DNA of 64,000 nucleotides from Arctopsyche grandis (lineage: Eukaryota > Arthropoda > Insecta > Trichoptera > Hydropsychidae): the NCBI RefSeq assembly GCF_051622035.1, contig NC_135358.1:19006501-19070500 (forward strand), given 5' to 3'. Position numbers and translations under genes: made by a program. The notes under the pieces were generated by a model, which was not told the origin of the DNA, searched no databases, and was given only the letters and a program-made list of their open reading frames with translations. Positions within the stretch are counted from its first letter, which is position 1; each line of letters starts with the position of its first letter. This document shows positions 13,030 to 24,108 of this stretch, piece after piece.

Positions 13030-13118
13030 AAGCCTACATTTTAAACTTTGATTTTAAGCCTACATTTTAAACTTTGATTTTAAGCCTACATTTTAAACTT
13101 TACATTTTAAGTCTTTGA
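13030..13118. repeat. 26-bp tandem repeat, three copies
   Basis: Three head-to-tail 26-bp units start at 13030, 13056 and 13082, each opening AAGCCTACATTTTAAACTTT, with a partial fourth. Copies one and two are identical and the third differs at its end, which suggests recent slippage or unequal exchange. Confidence 0.9.
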
Positions 13119-14133
13119 TTCCCAGCTCTAACCCAAATAAATATATTTACAGTCTCCAATGCTTTCCAGCTGCCGAATTCCACTTGCTACATGACAAATG
13201 TACATATGTAGTTGTTGAATCTTTCTCTTATTTATTTTAAAATGGTTTCCTGAAGGCTTTTCGTGTTTCTGACGTTCTCTCCCTACTTTTATGCCCTCTA
13301 CACATGCTGACGATCCGAATCTAAAAGTTTCTACGCGCTTCAATCGACTTTATCTTGAATTGTTGGAAACCTTCTCCATCCACTCTTTAAGGAAAAGTTT
13401 AAAAAGCTCGAGTGGTTCGTTTCATAAATTATCCGAAATCGTTGGGTCCAGGCCAAAAGGGATTGACTACCTTTCCTGTACTTGAAGGTACCAAATTGAC
13501 CGCATATACATATGTACCAAAGAAAAACAACATATAAAATATATATCTATTGCTTAAAATCTTACAAAATATTTCGTATTTTCAGTAGCTGTTTATATCC
13601 GTAGCTACATATATAATATACATTCATAGGTTGGGTCGGTACCCAGAGACTGTAAACCCCAGTTAGAACTTGGAACTTAATTGCAGGCCACTTGATTGAT
13701 CTGCGCACCACTAGTACATCAATCGGTTTTTGATGTGGGCACGTTTGTCTACATAGAGATACATTTAATTAATTTATATAGTTGATTATCCCCGGGAGAG
13801 GCTTATAAATTTTACTTGTAAATTCAATTGCCTCTTATCGGGATACAAGTTTGGCTCTCTAGGGATTTTTCAAAACTCATTCGCGCGTCAGTCACTTTTT
13901 CTTACCAAACATATATCATTTATTTATTAGGTTAGTCCTTTTCCTTCAAAAGTTAGTGTGGGACACAACTTTCAAACGGGTCAATCGAAGTTTTTCATCT
14001 ATTATTATCGTTCGAATTTTTTGCTTCGTAAAATTGTGCACTTTATTCTACTATTTCTGTGAAAGCAGGCAAGTGAGGCAACGTAGCTACGATAATACAT
14101 ACTTTTTATTTGTTTATTTTTTTTATATTTTCC
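13119..14133. other. no recognised feature
   Basis: Short overlapping open frames lie on opposite strands at 13128-13485. No recognised protein or repeat. Confidence 0.35.
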
Positions 14134-14402
14134 CATGATGCCACTACGGATTTCCCCTGAGCGACACCTATGATATTAAACTTGTACATATATAAATTTG
14201 TAATCATATTCCAATAGTGGCGACATAATGGGTAGGGTGGATTTGCTAATTTGATGAGGAACCATTTCAATAATGAAATCAGATAAATTGGCCAACTCTG
14301 ATAGGAAATGATCGAAAATATCTATGTCTGACCAGCAGCATTACAGAAATACTTCCGAATAAAATCAAGGTGAACCCAGGAACCTCTCGGCGGTAGCATT
14401 AA
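14134..14402 (-). mobile_element. old SINE copy, split by a TTAA element
   Basis: Minus-strand SINE sequence (tail side first) running to a TTAA at 14399-14402. The missing head resumes at 15385 with TTAACGCAACCGCCG and ends by about 15420. The two halves join into one uninterrupted SINE if the intervening element and one TTAA are removed, so this was the target of the later insertion. Confidence 0.8.
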
Positions 14403-15384
14403 GAGGGCTGTACACCTGAAACCTTAATTTTGTTGCCGTTCCTTTCTTCGATATATATATTGAGTGAATGCGACAATATTTTATTTACTTATTTTTAATT
14501 TCATTTCATACCAGGAAGGCATTACAGGTAAACCCCAATGCGCCTTCCTGGCCAAATTACAAACAATACAGCATTTTTTATTATATAAGTCGCTAAATTA
14601 CGAGACACTGACTTAAACTCGACAATTAACGAGACATCTATGAATTGTACATACATTTTTTATTGTAATATTTACATTAATCATACTCAAATAGTGGTGA
14701 CATAGTGGGTAGGAAGGATTTTTAGCCAATTTTTAATCGGGAATCGTTTCAACAATGAAATTAGAGAAAATTGGCAAACTCTGATAGGAAACGATCAACC
14801 AGGAGTCACAAATCCTGGTCTGACCAGCAGCATTACAGATATACTCTTTAAAAATTCTTTTCAATCGAGGTCAGCTCAAGGGATCGAACTCGGCGCCTCT
14901 CAGTGTTAAGCAGAAGCTTAACGACCGAGCCACGCTGCTGGCTGGCTATATCAATATATATATATATATATATATATATTGAGTGAATGCGAAAGTTGTG
15001 CTTCGACCAGATAAAACGTATTTTAAATTGACAAAATCGAGGTTTCGAATTCTCCTACTTTCTCCTCCAAAACTGGACCAATTTTAAAAAAAAAATCATC
15101 ATCGGTATGAGTAAGATATTTTCTGTGCAACTATGCGCGTATTTTTTTTTAAATCGACCGTTAAATAAGCACGATGGACTCTTTTCGTGGGTGTAAAAAA
15201 GAAGCGATTTTATTGATGTTTGGCGGCTCCTAGCTCCTATAAAAAAAAAGTAATAACTAAACGATAGATGCAAACCAATGGTGGACATCCATAGCATATT
15301 AAAAAATAATTTCTCTAGTGCCATAATTGAGGAAGGGAGAAGTCTAATACGTTTGTATGGACAAGGCGTTGGTGTCCAGTCCTC
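14403..15384. mobile_element. TTAA-target inverted-repeat element carrying a SINE
   Basis: Ends GAGGGCTGTACACC and GGTGTCCAGTCCTC form a terminal inverted repeat, flanked on both sides by TTAA (14399-14402 and 15385-15388), the target duplication used by piggyBac-type elements. Much of it is colinear, in inverse order, with the SINE-free copy at 47170-47673: the TTGAGTGAATGCGA, GACCAGATAAAACG, GGAGCTAGGAGCC-complement and TGGCACTAGAG-complement blocks. A complete younger SINE sits inside at 14506-14946. No transposase is visible, so it is non-autonomous. The piggyBac link rests only on TTAA and the ends. Confidence 0.8.
14506..14946 (-). mobile_element. young full-length SINE nested in the TTAA element
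   Basis: Reverse complement of the copy at 5478-5911 with very few differences along about 430 bases. The hairpin CCAGGAAGGC/GCCTTCCTGG lies at the left end and the tRNA-like head at the right (GGGATCGAACTCGG, the complement of the B box). It lies inside the TTAA element beside AT-rich TATATATTGAGTG sequence. Confidence 0.85.
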
Positions 15385-15420
15385 TTAACGCAACCGCCGA
15401 ACTATGCTGCTGGCTTAATT

Positions 15421-16349
15421 AATCCAAAATCTCAACTGGTTTAATTACGTAAACGTCCGAAAAGCAGTACGCTATTCGTTCATTCGGTTAAAAATAATTC
15501 CGAATAATTCTATTGAAAATTTTAATGGATTATTTATTAAACAATGTCGCGAACGCGTCACGTCCTCTTAAAATTATAATGCTTTTATAGAAACTCTACC
15601 CCTTCCTTTACGGACTTAGCTAATTTAATGCCCCGTTTCAACCGGAAACTTTCGCGTCAATTTCAACTTTGTTTAAAATCATATTCTTTCGAGATGGCTT
15701 TATGAGCGGCAAAAGTTTCTCGCGTGGGTTGCTTTTCACGCCTCACTTTTCACAAGCTTTCGCGGATGGTTAAATAAATGTTTTAGTTTTAATATATATA
15801 TTTATATATCCAGGAGTCTTTACAATCTAATGTAGATAGAACAAGTAACCTTTTCGACTTTGCTCTTTTTATGTATCGCCTCTTTTTCAGTCGGTAGCTC
15901 GCCAGCAAAAACAGCGTTACTCTTGTCGCATCGTCGGCACGTGGGGTATTATTAATTCACAATTGAGTTGGCATTGTTTCCGAAACTGTTGGACGCGGTA
16001 CAGGCGAGCTTTCCATCCCCTTTGTCTTCTCGTTGATGTCTCTCAGGAACGCTGAAAACTTTTTGACTTGTCTTCTGCGGTGTTCGCTTTTGCACAGTTG
16101 ACAGTCTTTGTTCCTCAAGTATTTGACCCTCTTTGTTCTACGACTATTTGACAGATTCTTCTACTTTCGCTCTCGACAAAAATCGCTCACAAAATGAACA
16201 ACGTAATAATGGCATAGAAACGGAGGTAAATAAATTTTATATCTATATATGAAGCCTGTACATACATACATTCACGTTTTAAAACGGAATATCGAAAAAA
16301 ATATTTAAGCTTCGACTGAAATGAAAAATGGTGCATTTATTTTAGCCAA
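15421..16349. other. no recognised feature
   Basis: Somewhat GC-richer sequence at 15880-16150 without a long open frame. Nothing recognised. Confidence 0.35.
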
Positions 16350-16515
16350 CCAGCATATACCTAATACTTGCGAACAAAGTGGTCACGGATTCAATCCAAT
16401 TGGTTGCTGCTGGTCAGACCTTTGATATGTGACTCCAGGTTTATCTTTTCCTATTAGAGTTTGTCAATTTATCTGATTTTTATTGAAACGGTTCCAAAAA
16501 ATTGGCAACCTATAC
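16350..16515 (+). mobile_element. SINE fragment
   Basis: Shares the GCTGCTGGTCAGACC, GTGACTCCAGG and TTGAAACGGTTCC strings of the SINE body. The head is diverged and the tail is missing. Confidence 0.6.
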
Positions 16516-18461
16516 CTATTTTCTCGCAAAATTTCGAGTTTTTCAGCATGTCGAATTTTGCTGATTTGTATTAAATGCTTCAAATTTGTCCATATATGTC
16601 TATGTAGATGTTAATTGTTGTTTGTATTTGCCTTTTATAATACTTACAATACTTCTGTACAATATTTGACCATAGATGTCAAACATTGTACATATGTATG
16701 TATTATGTAAATATGTATATAAGTGTATGCGATTAATAATCTGTATACCACACTTGTCGCTTTGGAGCAATCTATTAATACGATTGCGCATGATTGATTG
16801 AAATAAAATATACGTGTATATTTGTAATATTTTTGTTTGAAATAAATTAAGAAAAGATTGTCTTATGTTCAAAATAGTTGCTTCAATTTGTAATTGCATT
16901 TTATTTCAAATTTTGCAAGAGTTTCAATGGTCGTGATCAATATCCCGTTGAAGATGTTATTTGAAATGTTACATTATTCTAAATTAACCAATTTATTCAA
17001 ATATTACGCCTCGGCGAATATTCGTCGAAATTTGCGCTCGGCTCCTTATTTACATATTATTTTAATTGAGAATTGAATTTTTTGAATTTTTTCGTTTTTA
17101 ACTTAAAACTTTTCCATATTGTGTTGAAAATAGGTCACCAAAGCTTTGTCTAATACGTATTAACATTATATATTATACTCACATACATACATATACGCAA
17201 TCTAATAAATAAGAAAGTTTCTATAATAACACAATTTCCCGACAGCGTACTTTAATAAATAATGAAATATTATTTTCCGTTTTAGCACGATGTCCTCGTA
17301 TGAATTATGATAAAAATAACAGTATAAATGTGTGTATACCAAAAGTGTATATTTGCCACTTCTATATTCTACCGGCTTTGCGCCATTTTGCTACGGAAAT
17401 GTCCACATAATCAGGATAAGATTTATTTATTTCGACAAGAAATTTTATATGTACCTACCCATGTTCTTTGTGGGTTGGAGGAATATTCTCTTCAGCAAAA
17501 AAAAAGCGCTCCCCTCGAGGGAAACGTTTTCCCTTTCACGGTCATTCTAATCTCCTTTTGTGAATTTTCCGCGAGAGATTTCATAGGTCAGCATGCTTTG
17601 ACTTATCAAATCGAGTTACAAAAAAAGATGTATCCGCATACATATGTATATCGAATTAGCATATCTTAATATTTCCAGGTTCCGGAACGGAAATGCCCGT
17701 GCACTGTATTGTGAAATAAATCAAAAAGAGTGTATATATATATGTATATGTACATGTTATATAATATATTCGTTCATGTGCTTGACGGCTCACATTTATA
17801 TGTTAACAAATTAGACGGGATAACGTCTTCCGGATCGAGTCAATTAAGCCCTTGCAATTTTTCCCATTTCCGACAAGTCGACCATAAGCTGAATGTATTG
17901 ACCCTCGTCGAAACCATCTCTGTTTTAATCCAATTCCCGAAGGGATGAATTACGTTCGCCATTTGTGCCATATTTTCCCTTAGGAGGAAAATTATATTTT
18001 TTAACGTGCGCTTATACTGCGATGTCCGGAAATTTATCGTTCGAGACGAAATTTTATTATTTACTTGAAAATATACATGAAGAAAATGGAATATCATTAA
18101 TGAATAAGTACTTTAATTTTTTTCAAACGATTATTTTTTTCCAAATAGATTCAATATTATAATCCTATTATATTTTGTATATAAAAACGAATTTTTGGAT
18201 TTGAATTCACATTTGTAGTCGCCATTTTACATCTCCCTTCTATTTTCCTTTTTCTTATATGCGGTTTTCTTTACGCATGTTTTCGTCGACGTAGATTTTG
18301 CTCTGATATTAAATGATATGGAAAAGTAGACATATCTATTACAAAAGTATATATATGTATGTAGGTACATATGTACGTTCAATTTCCTCAAAAATTGTGT
18401 TAAATAGGTCTTTATTTTTGTATGTATTTACATACATTTGTATAACTAAGGCGAGTACATA
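16516..18461. other. no recognised feature
   Basis: AT-rich. Open frames near 16600-16899 and 17328-17669 have no recognisable domain and read like chance frames. Confidence 0.35.
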
Positions 18462-18715
18462 TTAGCCGTTATATTTGAAACTCCAATTTTCAGTTCCAAA
18501 AACACTATTTCTGTTCGACTTAATTCACAAATTGTTATGACTTATTTTTTTAATTCGATATGTCCAGAATCACGGAAAAGCAGAATAAATGTATTACAGG
18601 CCATCATTATTTTTTTTTAATTACATATTAAACGCAACACATTTTGTTCAATGTTTTGCGAAATATTTCTCTAAATGAAAAGTCAACTTATGCCACTTTC
18701 AAATATAACGGCTCA
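18462..18715. mobile_element. MITE with AGCCGTTATATTTGAAA ends, copy 1
   Basis: Inverted ends AGCCGTTATATTTGAAA and TTTCAAATATAACGGCT enclose about 220 AT-rich bases. The whole length aligns with a second copy at 46359-46612, sharing CCAATTTTCAGTTCC, CAATGTTTTGCGA and ACTTATGCCACTTTCAA. Non-coding. Confidence 0.8.
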
Positions 18716-21700
18716 TATATTGTTCGTTATATTATATTTTAATAAATGTGTGTATTAAAATACAGAAATCGTATGTACATACATATGTATTAACATAATT
18801 AGGTATGTATATTTATAACTAAATATTGTACTCACATGTGTATATAATCGTACCTGCATAGTTTTGTCGACCTTTCTAGCAGTATTACATATATTATACG
18901 TAGTATTTTTTAGATAATTCAAACAACCGTTGTAATTAGAAAACTTTAATTGGGAGGGTTGTTTCTTATTAGCTTGCTTAGGTTCGACGCACCTACTAAT
19001 TACTACGAAGAATAATATTTTGATGATTAATATTATTCTCTTGGCCGTTCCCACCCATCCCTTCCATCGATCGTCTGTGGATAATCAAACAGACTTTTAT
19101 GCTTCGTACTGTTGTTTCAAAGTGTCGTTCGCGCATTTTTCTTCTATCTGATCCTCCCGCATATAATATTTTTTTCTTTTCCCACCAGAAAGTTTCTTAT
19201 TTTAAACTTTTATGTCAATAATCGTTTTAGGTTTTCTTCCTCTCATAGGAACTTTATGGAACGTTCGAAGTTAGTCAGCTCCTCGGCAAAAGTTTAGCTT
19301 CTCTCGTGTTAATCTTGAGTTACTTTGCGGTTTAAGGGTATCATGTCCTCAAGTCGAGGGGCTACACAAGACACATCAACCATTTGAGAAAATTGGCCGA
19401 GTTTCATATTTATGTGTCCGCATTATATAATAAATGGGATCGAGCGAGTCATTTGTTGACTCGCCGAATGGATCGAACTGTTTACTTTCACCGCATTGTA
19501 ACCTCTCCTAGGGGTGAAATTCTCTTTTTCTCTATCTTTTGTTTTGGTTTTATTCTTCATAGTGGGGAGATCGGTCCCCCGGACCATTATCCGGGTCGTA
19601 TCTTTCGCCCTTACTTCGAATATACGCCGTTTCATGATTGAAGTTTTTATGTTATCCTCATTATCATATTATGTTATTTCGCTAGTTTCAAACATATTTT
19701 TCTTTTCGATTCGAAGCCTACCTTTTTTGCGAACGAAGTTACCCTTAGAATAAATTTTCTAGTGAATTTTTCACCATTGAAATTTATTTCTGAACATTTT
19801 TTTATAGTTTGCAGTTAGTTTATCGTAGTTTCGTACCGCTATTGTTACGCTACTGCATTTCCACTGCAGTTCCATCAATACGACGACAACTTTCATCCTA
19901 TAAAAATACGTTGGAAAAAAATATACCTTCGGTGATTTCATTTAAATAATTAATACACAGATATACAGATTTCAATACATATAAACACGTAACTGGAAAT
20001 CAACTAACGTATACATATTTTAACTGCGTCGATTGTTTACAAATTTTATCAGATTAGAAACACATTTGATTTCTAATTGTAATTACGTGCAATGAGTACT
20101 ACGTACTTCATCATAAGTATTATTTCATGTTAATAAATTATAATATAATATATATGTATAAAATTTTATTAAAATACTTGAATTACTTAAACAATTTTAC
20201 GATCAAAACCGTACGTTTCATTTTTATTAAAAAAAACTTTTCACTTACGTTACATTGGGGAATGCTCTTTATGTTTGTTTTTTATTTCACATTTATTACC
20301 AGTTGAAAAGTATGAATTTCAAATCCACATAAAGCCCACATGCAGACAGACAGACGGACGGGTCCTGTTTGGTTCGATAACGTCGTTGCTTTTTTTTTCC
20401 TCGTCTTTTCCACACCACCATCCGTAAAGCCATCACGGATGGACCAGTTTTACGTTTACGTCATAAAAGCAAAAGAAGCAAGGAAAAATAACGAATGAGA
20501 TCGTTGTTCCTATTTACGGTTGATTTATCTCGCCCTTGCGGGTTTTATGTGTCTTCTGAATATAAATGAAGTCTATTTCGTAATCTAACCCTTCAGGTTA
20601 TTACCTTCACATTGATACAAAAATACCGTCACATTGATTTACATACATATGTATGTAATTGCGTACTATAAATTCGACGATAATTTAAAATTATTGAAAG
20701 TACCAATTTTTACAATGTTTCGAATATACATTGTAGTTTAGTTTCCACGCGTGTTACGTAAAATACCACACCCTCTTCAATATATGATTGACGAAAGCTT
20801 TCATCTTTTTCTTTTTAGCATCTACCTCACGTTTACATTAAATATATCTCAAAAGATTTATGGCACGAATAAAATCCCTCTCAACTTAATTGCCCAAAGT
20901 CGTAAAATAAAAACTTTCTATATATAATATTAAATTATTGTTTCAGGTACAACCTTTTGAGTTTTCAGTACTATCCATCAGTGCGATTTTATACATTTTT
21001 TACTTTCATACTATATATGTACGTGTATTATACATGTATACATAGGATTTTGCTGAACCCATTTCGGATTGACGGGTAATCGAACACTGAGCCTAGGGGT
21101 TCGTTCTTCCGATTTATTTTATTATCTCCGAAACGTAAACTATACGCTCTTACATTTTTTCTGAGGAAGCAGACCGGACTACTAAATATGCGAAAGCTCG
21201 CTCGCCTTTAGAGTGAAGAATAACTTTAGTGGTTTCAATAAGGAATGTATGTTTGCTCGTACCTAAACTCTAGTAAAAGCGAAATTTCAATCCCCGAATT
21301 TTTTATGTAACCGAATAAACATTTTTCATAGAAAATATTTCTGGAATGACTATGACCGTATTCGTAATTTCCTGACATTCTCTATTTTAGTAATCTAGTA
21401 AAGCATTTCAGAACCTTGTGGCGTGACTTATAACCTATTCGCTCTTTACAAATTACTGTGAAGTTGAACTTTGCAATTTTCCGCACGATATATCGTTCAA
21501 GGGTGACTTTTTGCCTTTGCAATCGATCTGCAGGAACTTCAATGTCAACTGAATTTTCCTGCCTGAACATCAAATACTATTTTTTAAAAGTATGCCATAA
21601 AAAGTATATTTTTCTATACCCCAATCCGATAACTCTTGCAATGTAATAATTTAGTGAAACCCTTATTTTTAACGTTATTATTAACCCTCATGGTTTTGCG

Positions 21701-22659
21701 GTCGGTCAGTCGCTTCAAGGCATGGCGTGATATTAGACGCCTTATTTTTATAGTCTGAATCGATTTTTACGTTAAAATAGAAAGTTAAAGTTAACTTATG
21801 GCAGGTCGGAAAATTTCTCCCTCTCTCCCTGGTCTCTATTATTTTGTTAAATTTGGAACGGTATCTTTTTATGTATATCTAAGATTTTAATCTTTTCGGA
21901 AGAGCCAAAATAATCGTTATTTCGTTATTACACAAAATCCCTGTTTGTTTCATTATCTGAATTTTTTTCGACCTCGGTCCATTGATCATTCGAAAGAAAA
22001 TCAAATTATAGATTTATTATCATCTCTTTTTGTGTTATATTATTTCATTAGGTGTTTGTATTTTTAATAAGTATGTATGTACGTATGTACATACATATGT
22101 ACATTAAAATAAATAAGTATTCGCTTTTAGATGGCTTTTTTTTTAACTGAAATCAGAAAAATGTAATCCGCGTGGTGGAGACTTTTGGGATTATTAAAAT
22201 TCTTTATATTTGCTTATCGTTACATTTTTCCAAAAAAAAAAATTAATAGTAAAGTAAAAATGCAAATTATAATTTAAAATCCCCTTGTAAATAAATTCGT
22301 GATTAAGTATCCTTTCGTTGTGTTTTCGTAATTGTATATTAATTCAATCCCAAAAACATTTTCCAATAAATGATATTATAATATAATACTATTCGTAATA
22401 CTCATAAATCTCATTTTGCTGAATAACTCATTAGCGAATTGAATATTCCGAACCATTAAATTTATCATAGTAGGTTTCCTGGTGAATCGAATATTGTAGA
22501 AACCAACACATCGTTTATACATGCATGCATAAATATCTCTCCATGCAACATCACACCAAATAATAAATTTTCGTTGGATATCCACCACCATGATGAAGTT
22601 TAATACAATCTTCTAATGTCACAAGAGTATAAGTTCTCATATAGAGAATAGAAGCGTAA
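18716..22659. other. no recognised feature
   Basis: Nearly 4 kb of unique-looking AT-rich sequence upstream of the adenylyl cyclase gene. It may hold regulatory DNA or an intron of that gene's 5' non-coding part, but nothing can be pinned down. Confidence 0.35.
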
Positions 22660-22796
22660 CGGAAAGTGAACACTTGTGGTCAGAACGGTTCGGTGTCAAT
22701 TTCGCACATGGCGAGCTCGCACACGACAATCGAGAATTGGAGTGTCAGATATTCCGTATTCGCAATTTTCGTGGCAACGATTGTTGTCGTTTACCG
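22660..22796 (+). other. candidate 5' non-coding exon upstream of rut
   Basis: A GC-richer block ending TTTACCG followed by GTAAGA, a near-consensus splice donor at 22797. The first coding exon of rut begins with a splice acceptor and 32 untranslated bases, so at least one upstream non-coding exon must exist. This is the nearest good candidate. The 5' boundary is arbitrary, and the assignment is inference. Confidence 0.25.
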
Positions 22797-23524
22797 GTAA
22801 GAACACACTGGATCGTACGGCACGGACGTGCTCTTGGTTTCCAGGCGTATCTTTATGTCATTATTAATTCGCATGATCTTATTAAATTTTTCCTATATTT
22901 CTTCAAATATGAGAATTACCGGTATCGATCACTGTCAATACAAAGATAAAATATGCTTGCCGTGTACCACCCTGTGTCTGCATATTTATAGGACATATGA
23001 GAGCGCGATGGGAATAACTGATATTTAATACTAGTGTTGTACCCGATGACATATCATCTCATGGATGTTGGTATATTAAGTTATTAAATAAAAAAAAAGT
23101 AAAAATGTGTTGGTTCGATCCGCACGCGGTTTAATTTTTTCAAATAAGGTATTTGAAAAAATATATTTAATTTAATATTTATATTTAATTGCTTACTATG
23201 AAAAAAAAGGTAAAAACTACTTACATACATACTTACATGTAAACAATATAAAACACCAATAGAAAAATTAATCAATTAAATGAATTTTCAATACATGGCG
23301 GTAAATTCTCTGCCTAGAGGAAAAATTGGTAGCAAATAGTATATATATAAGTTTTTTTCTTTTGTTATATCTTATCGTATACGATTTGGCAGTGGTTTAG
23401 CTGTGACGTACATATATATGTCGAATCGAAACGACTATTATAGTACAGCGAGCGTTATCTCAGACACACAGAATAGCGATATTATATATATGATATTTAA
23501 CCTTATGTGTTCATTTCTTTCCAG

Positions 23525-24108
23525 GATGTTGAGAAGGGTGCTCGGCCCTTAGCGGCATGGACCACGCGGTGAAGGCAACTGGTCCTCGCAGTGTGTCTCG
23601 CCTGCTGGACCGACAACGGTTCGAAAATGAAGAGTTGGAAGCACTCTACAGACGATATGCGCTCAAATTGCAGAGAGCTTCGGTTTCAACAGCGCTGGGG
23701 CTCGTGCTCGTGCTGGCTACCTGCCTGGGGGCGCTCGGAGCCATCTATGCGCGCGCCCCAACCCCCCAGAGCCTCTGGTACGGGGGCGGAGCCGCCTGGT
23801 GCGGGGCTCTGCTCCTGGCCGTGCATGCAAGGCCGGCCAGCGACTCGCGTCTATCGTGGGCCTGTAGGGGTGCTCTCGCCGCTGCAGCCCTTCTGGCCGT
23901 GGCTGGACTTTCTGCCGGAGCCGCCCGGGGCAAAGCCGCCGCCCAGGGCGCCTGGCATGTCGTATTTGCCGTATTCGTCGCTTATGGCATGCTACCAGTG
24001 AGGGGGTGGGTTGCAGCTCTTGTGGGATTGCTACTTCCACTGGCTCACACACTCACTGTCATCTTCCTGCTGATGCCCACTGACTTCCCCAACCTCGCCT
24101 GGCAACAG
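23525..24108 (+). CDS. rut: rut exon 1: 5' UTR end, N terminus, first five membrane segments
   Basis: Acceptor CTTTCCAG ends at 23524; 32 untranslated bases; ATG at 23557; 184 codons; ends GGCAACAG before GTACAT, phase 0. Residues 1-40 are cytosolic and charged ([19 protein letters not shown]). Hydrophobic Ala/Leu-rich spans follow at roughly 43-65, 72-90, 102-121, 132-145 and 150-172. The exon is far more GC-rich than most others in the gene. Confidence 0.93.

Noticed and set aside
16600..17669. Open frames of 99 and 113 codons on opposite strands
   Set aside because: Low-complexity, no domain, no splice context; chance frames in AT-rich DNA.
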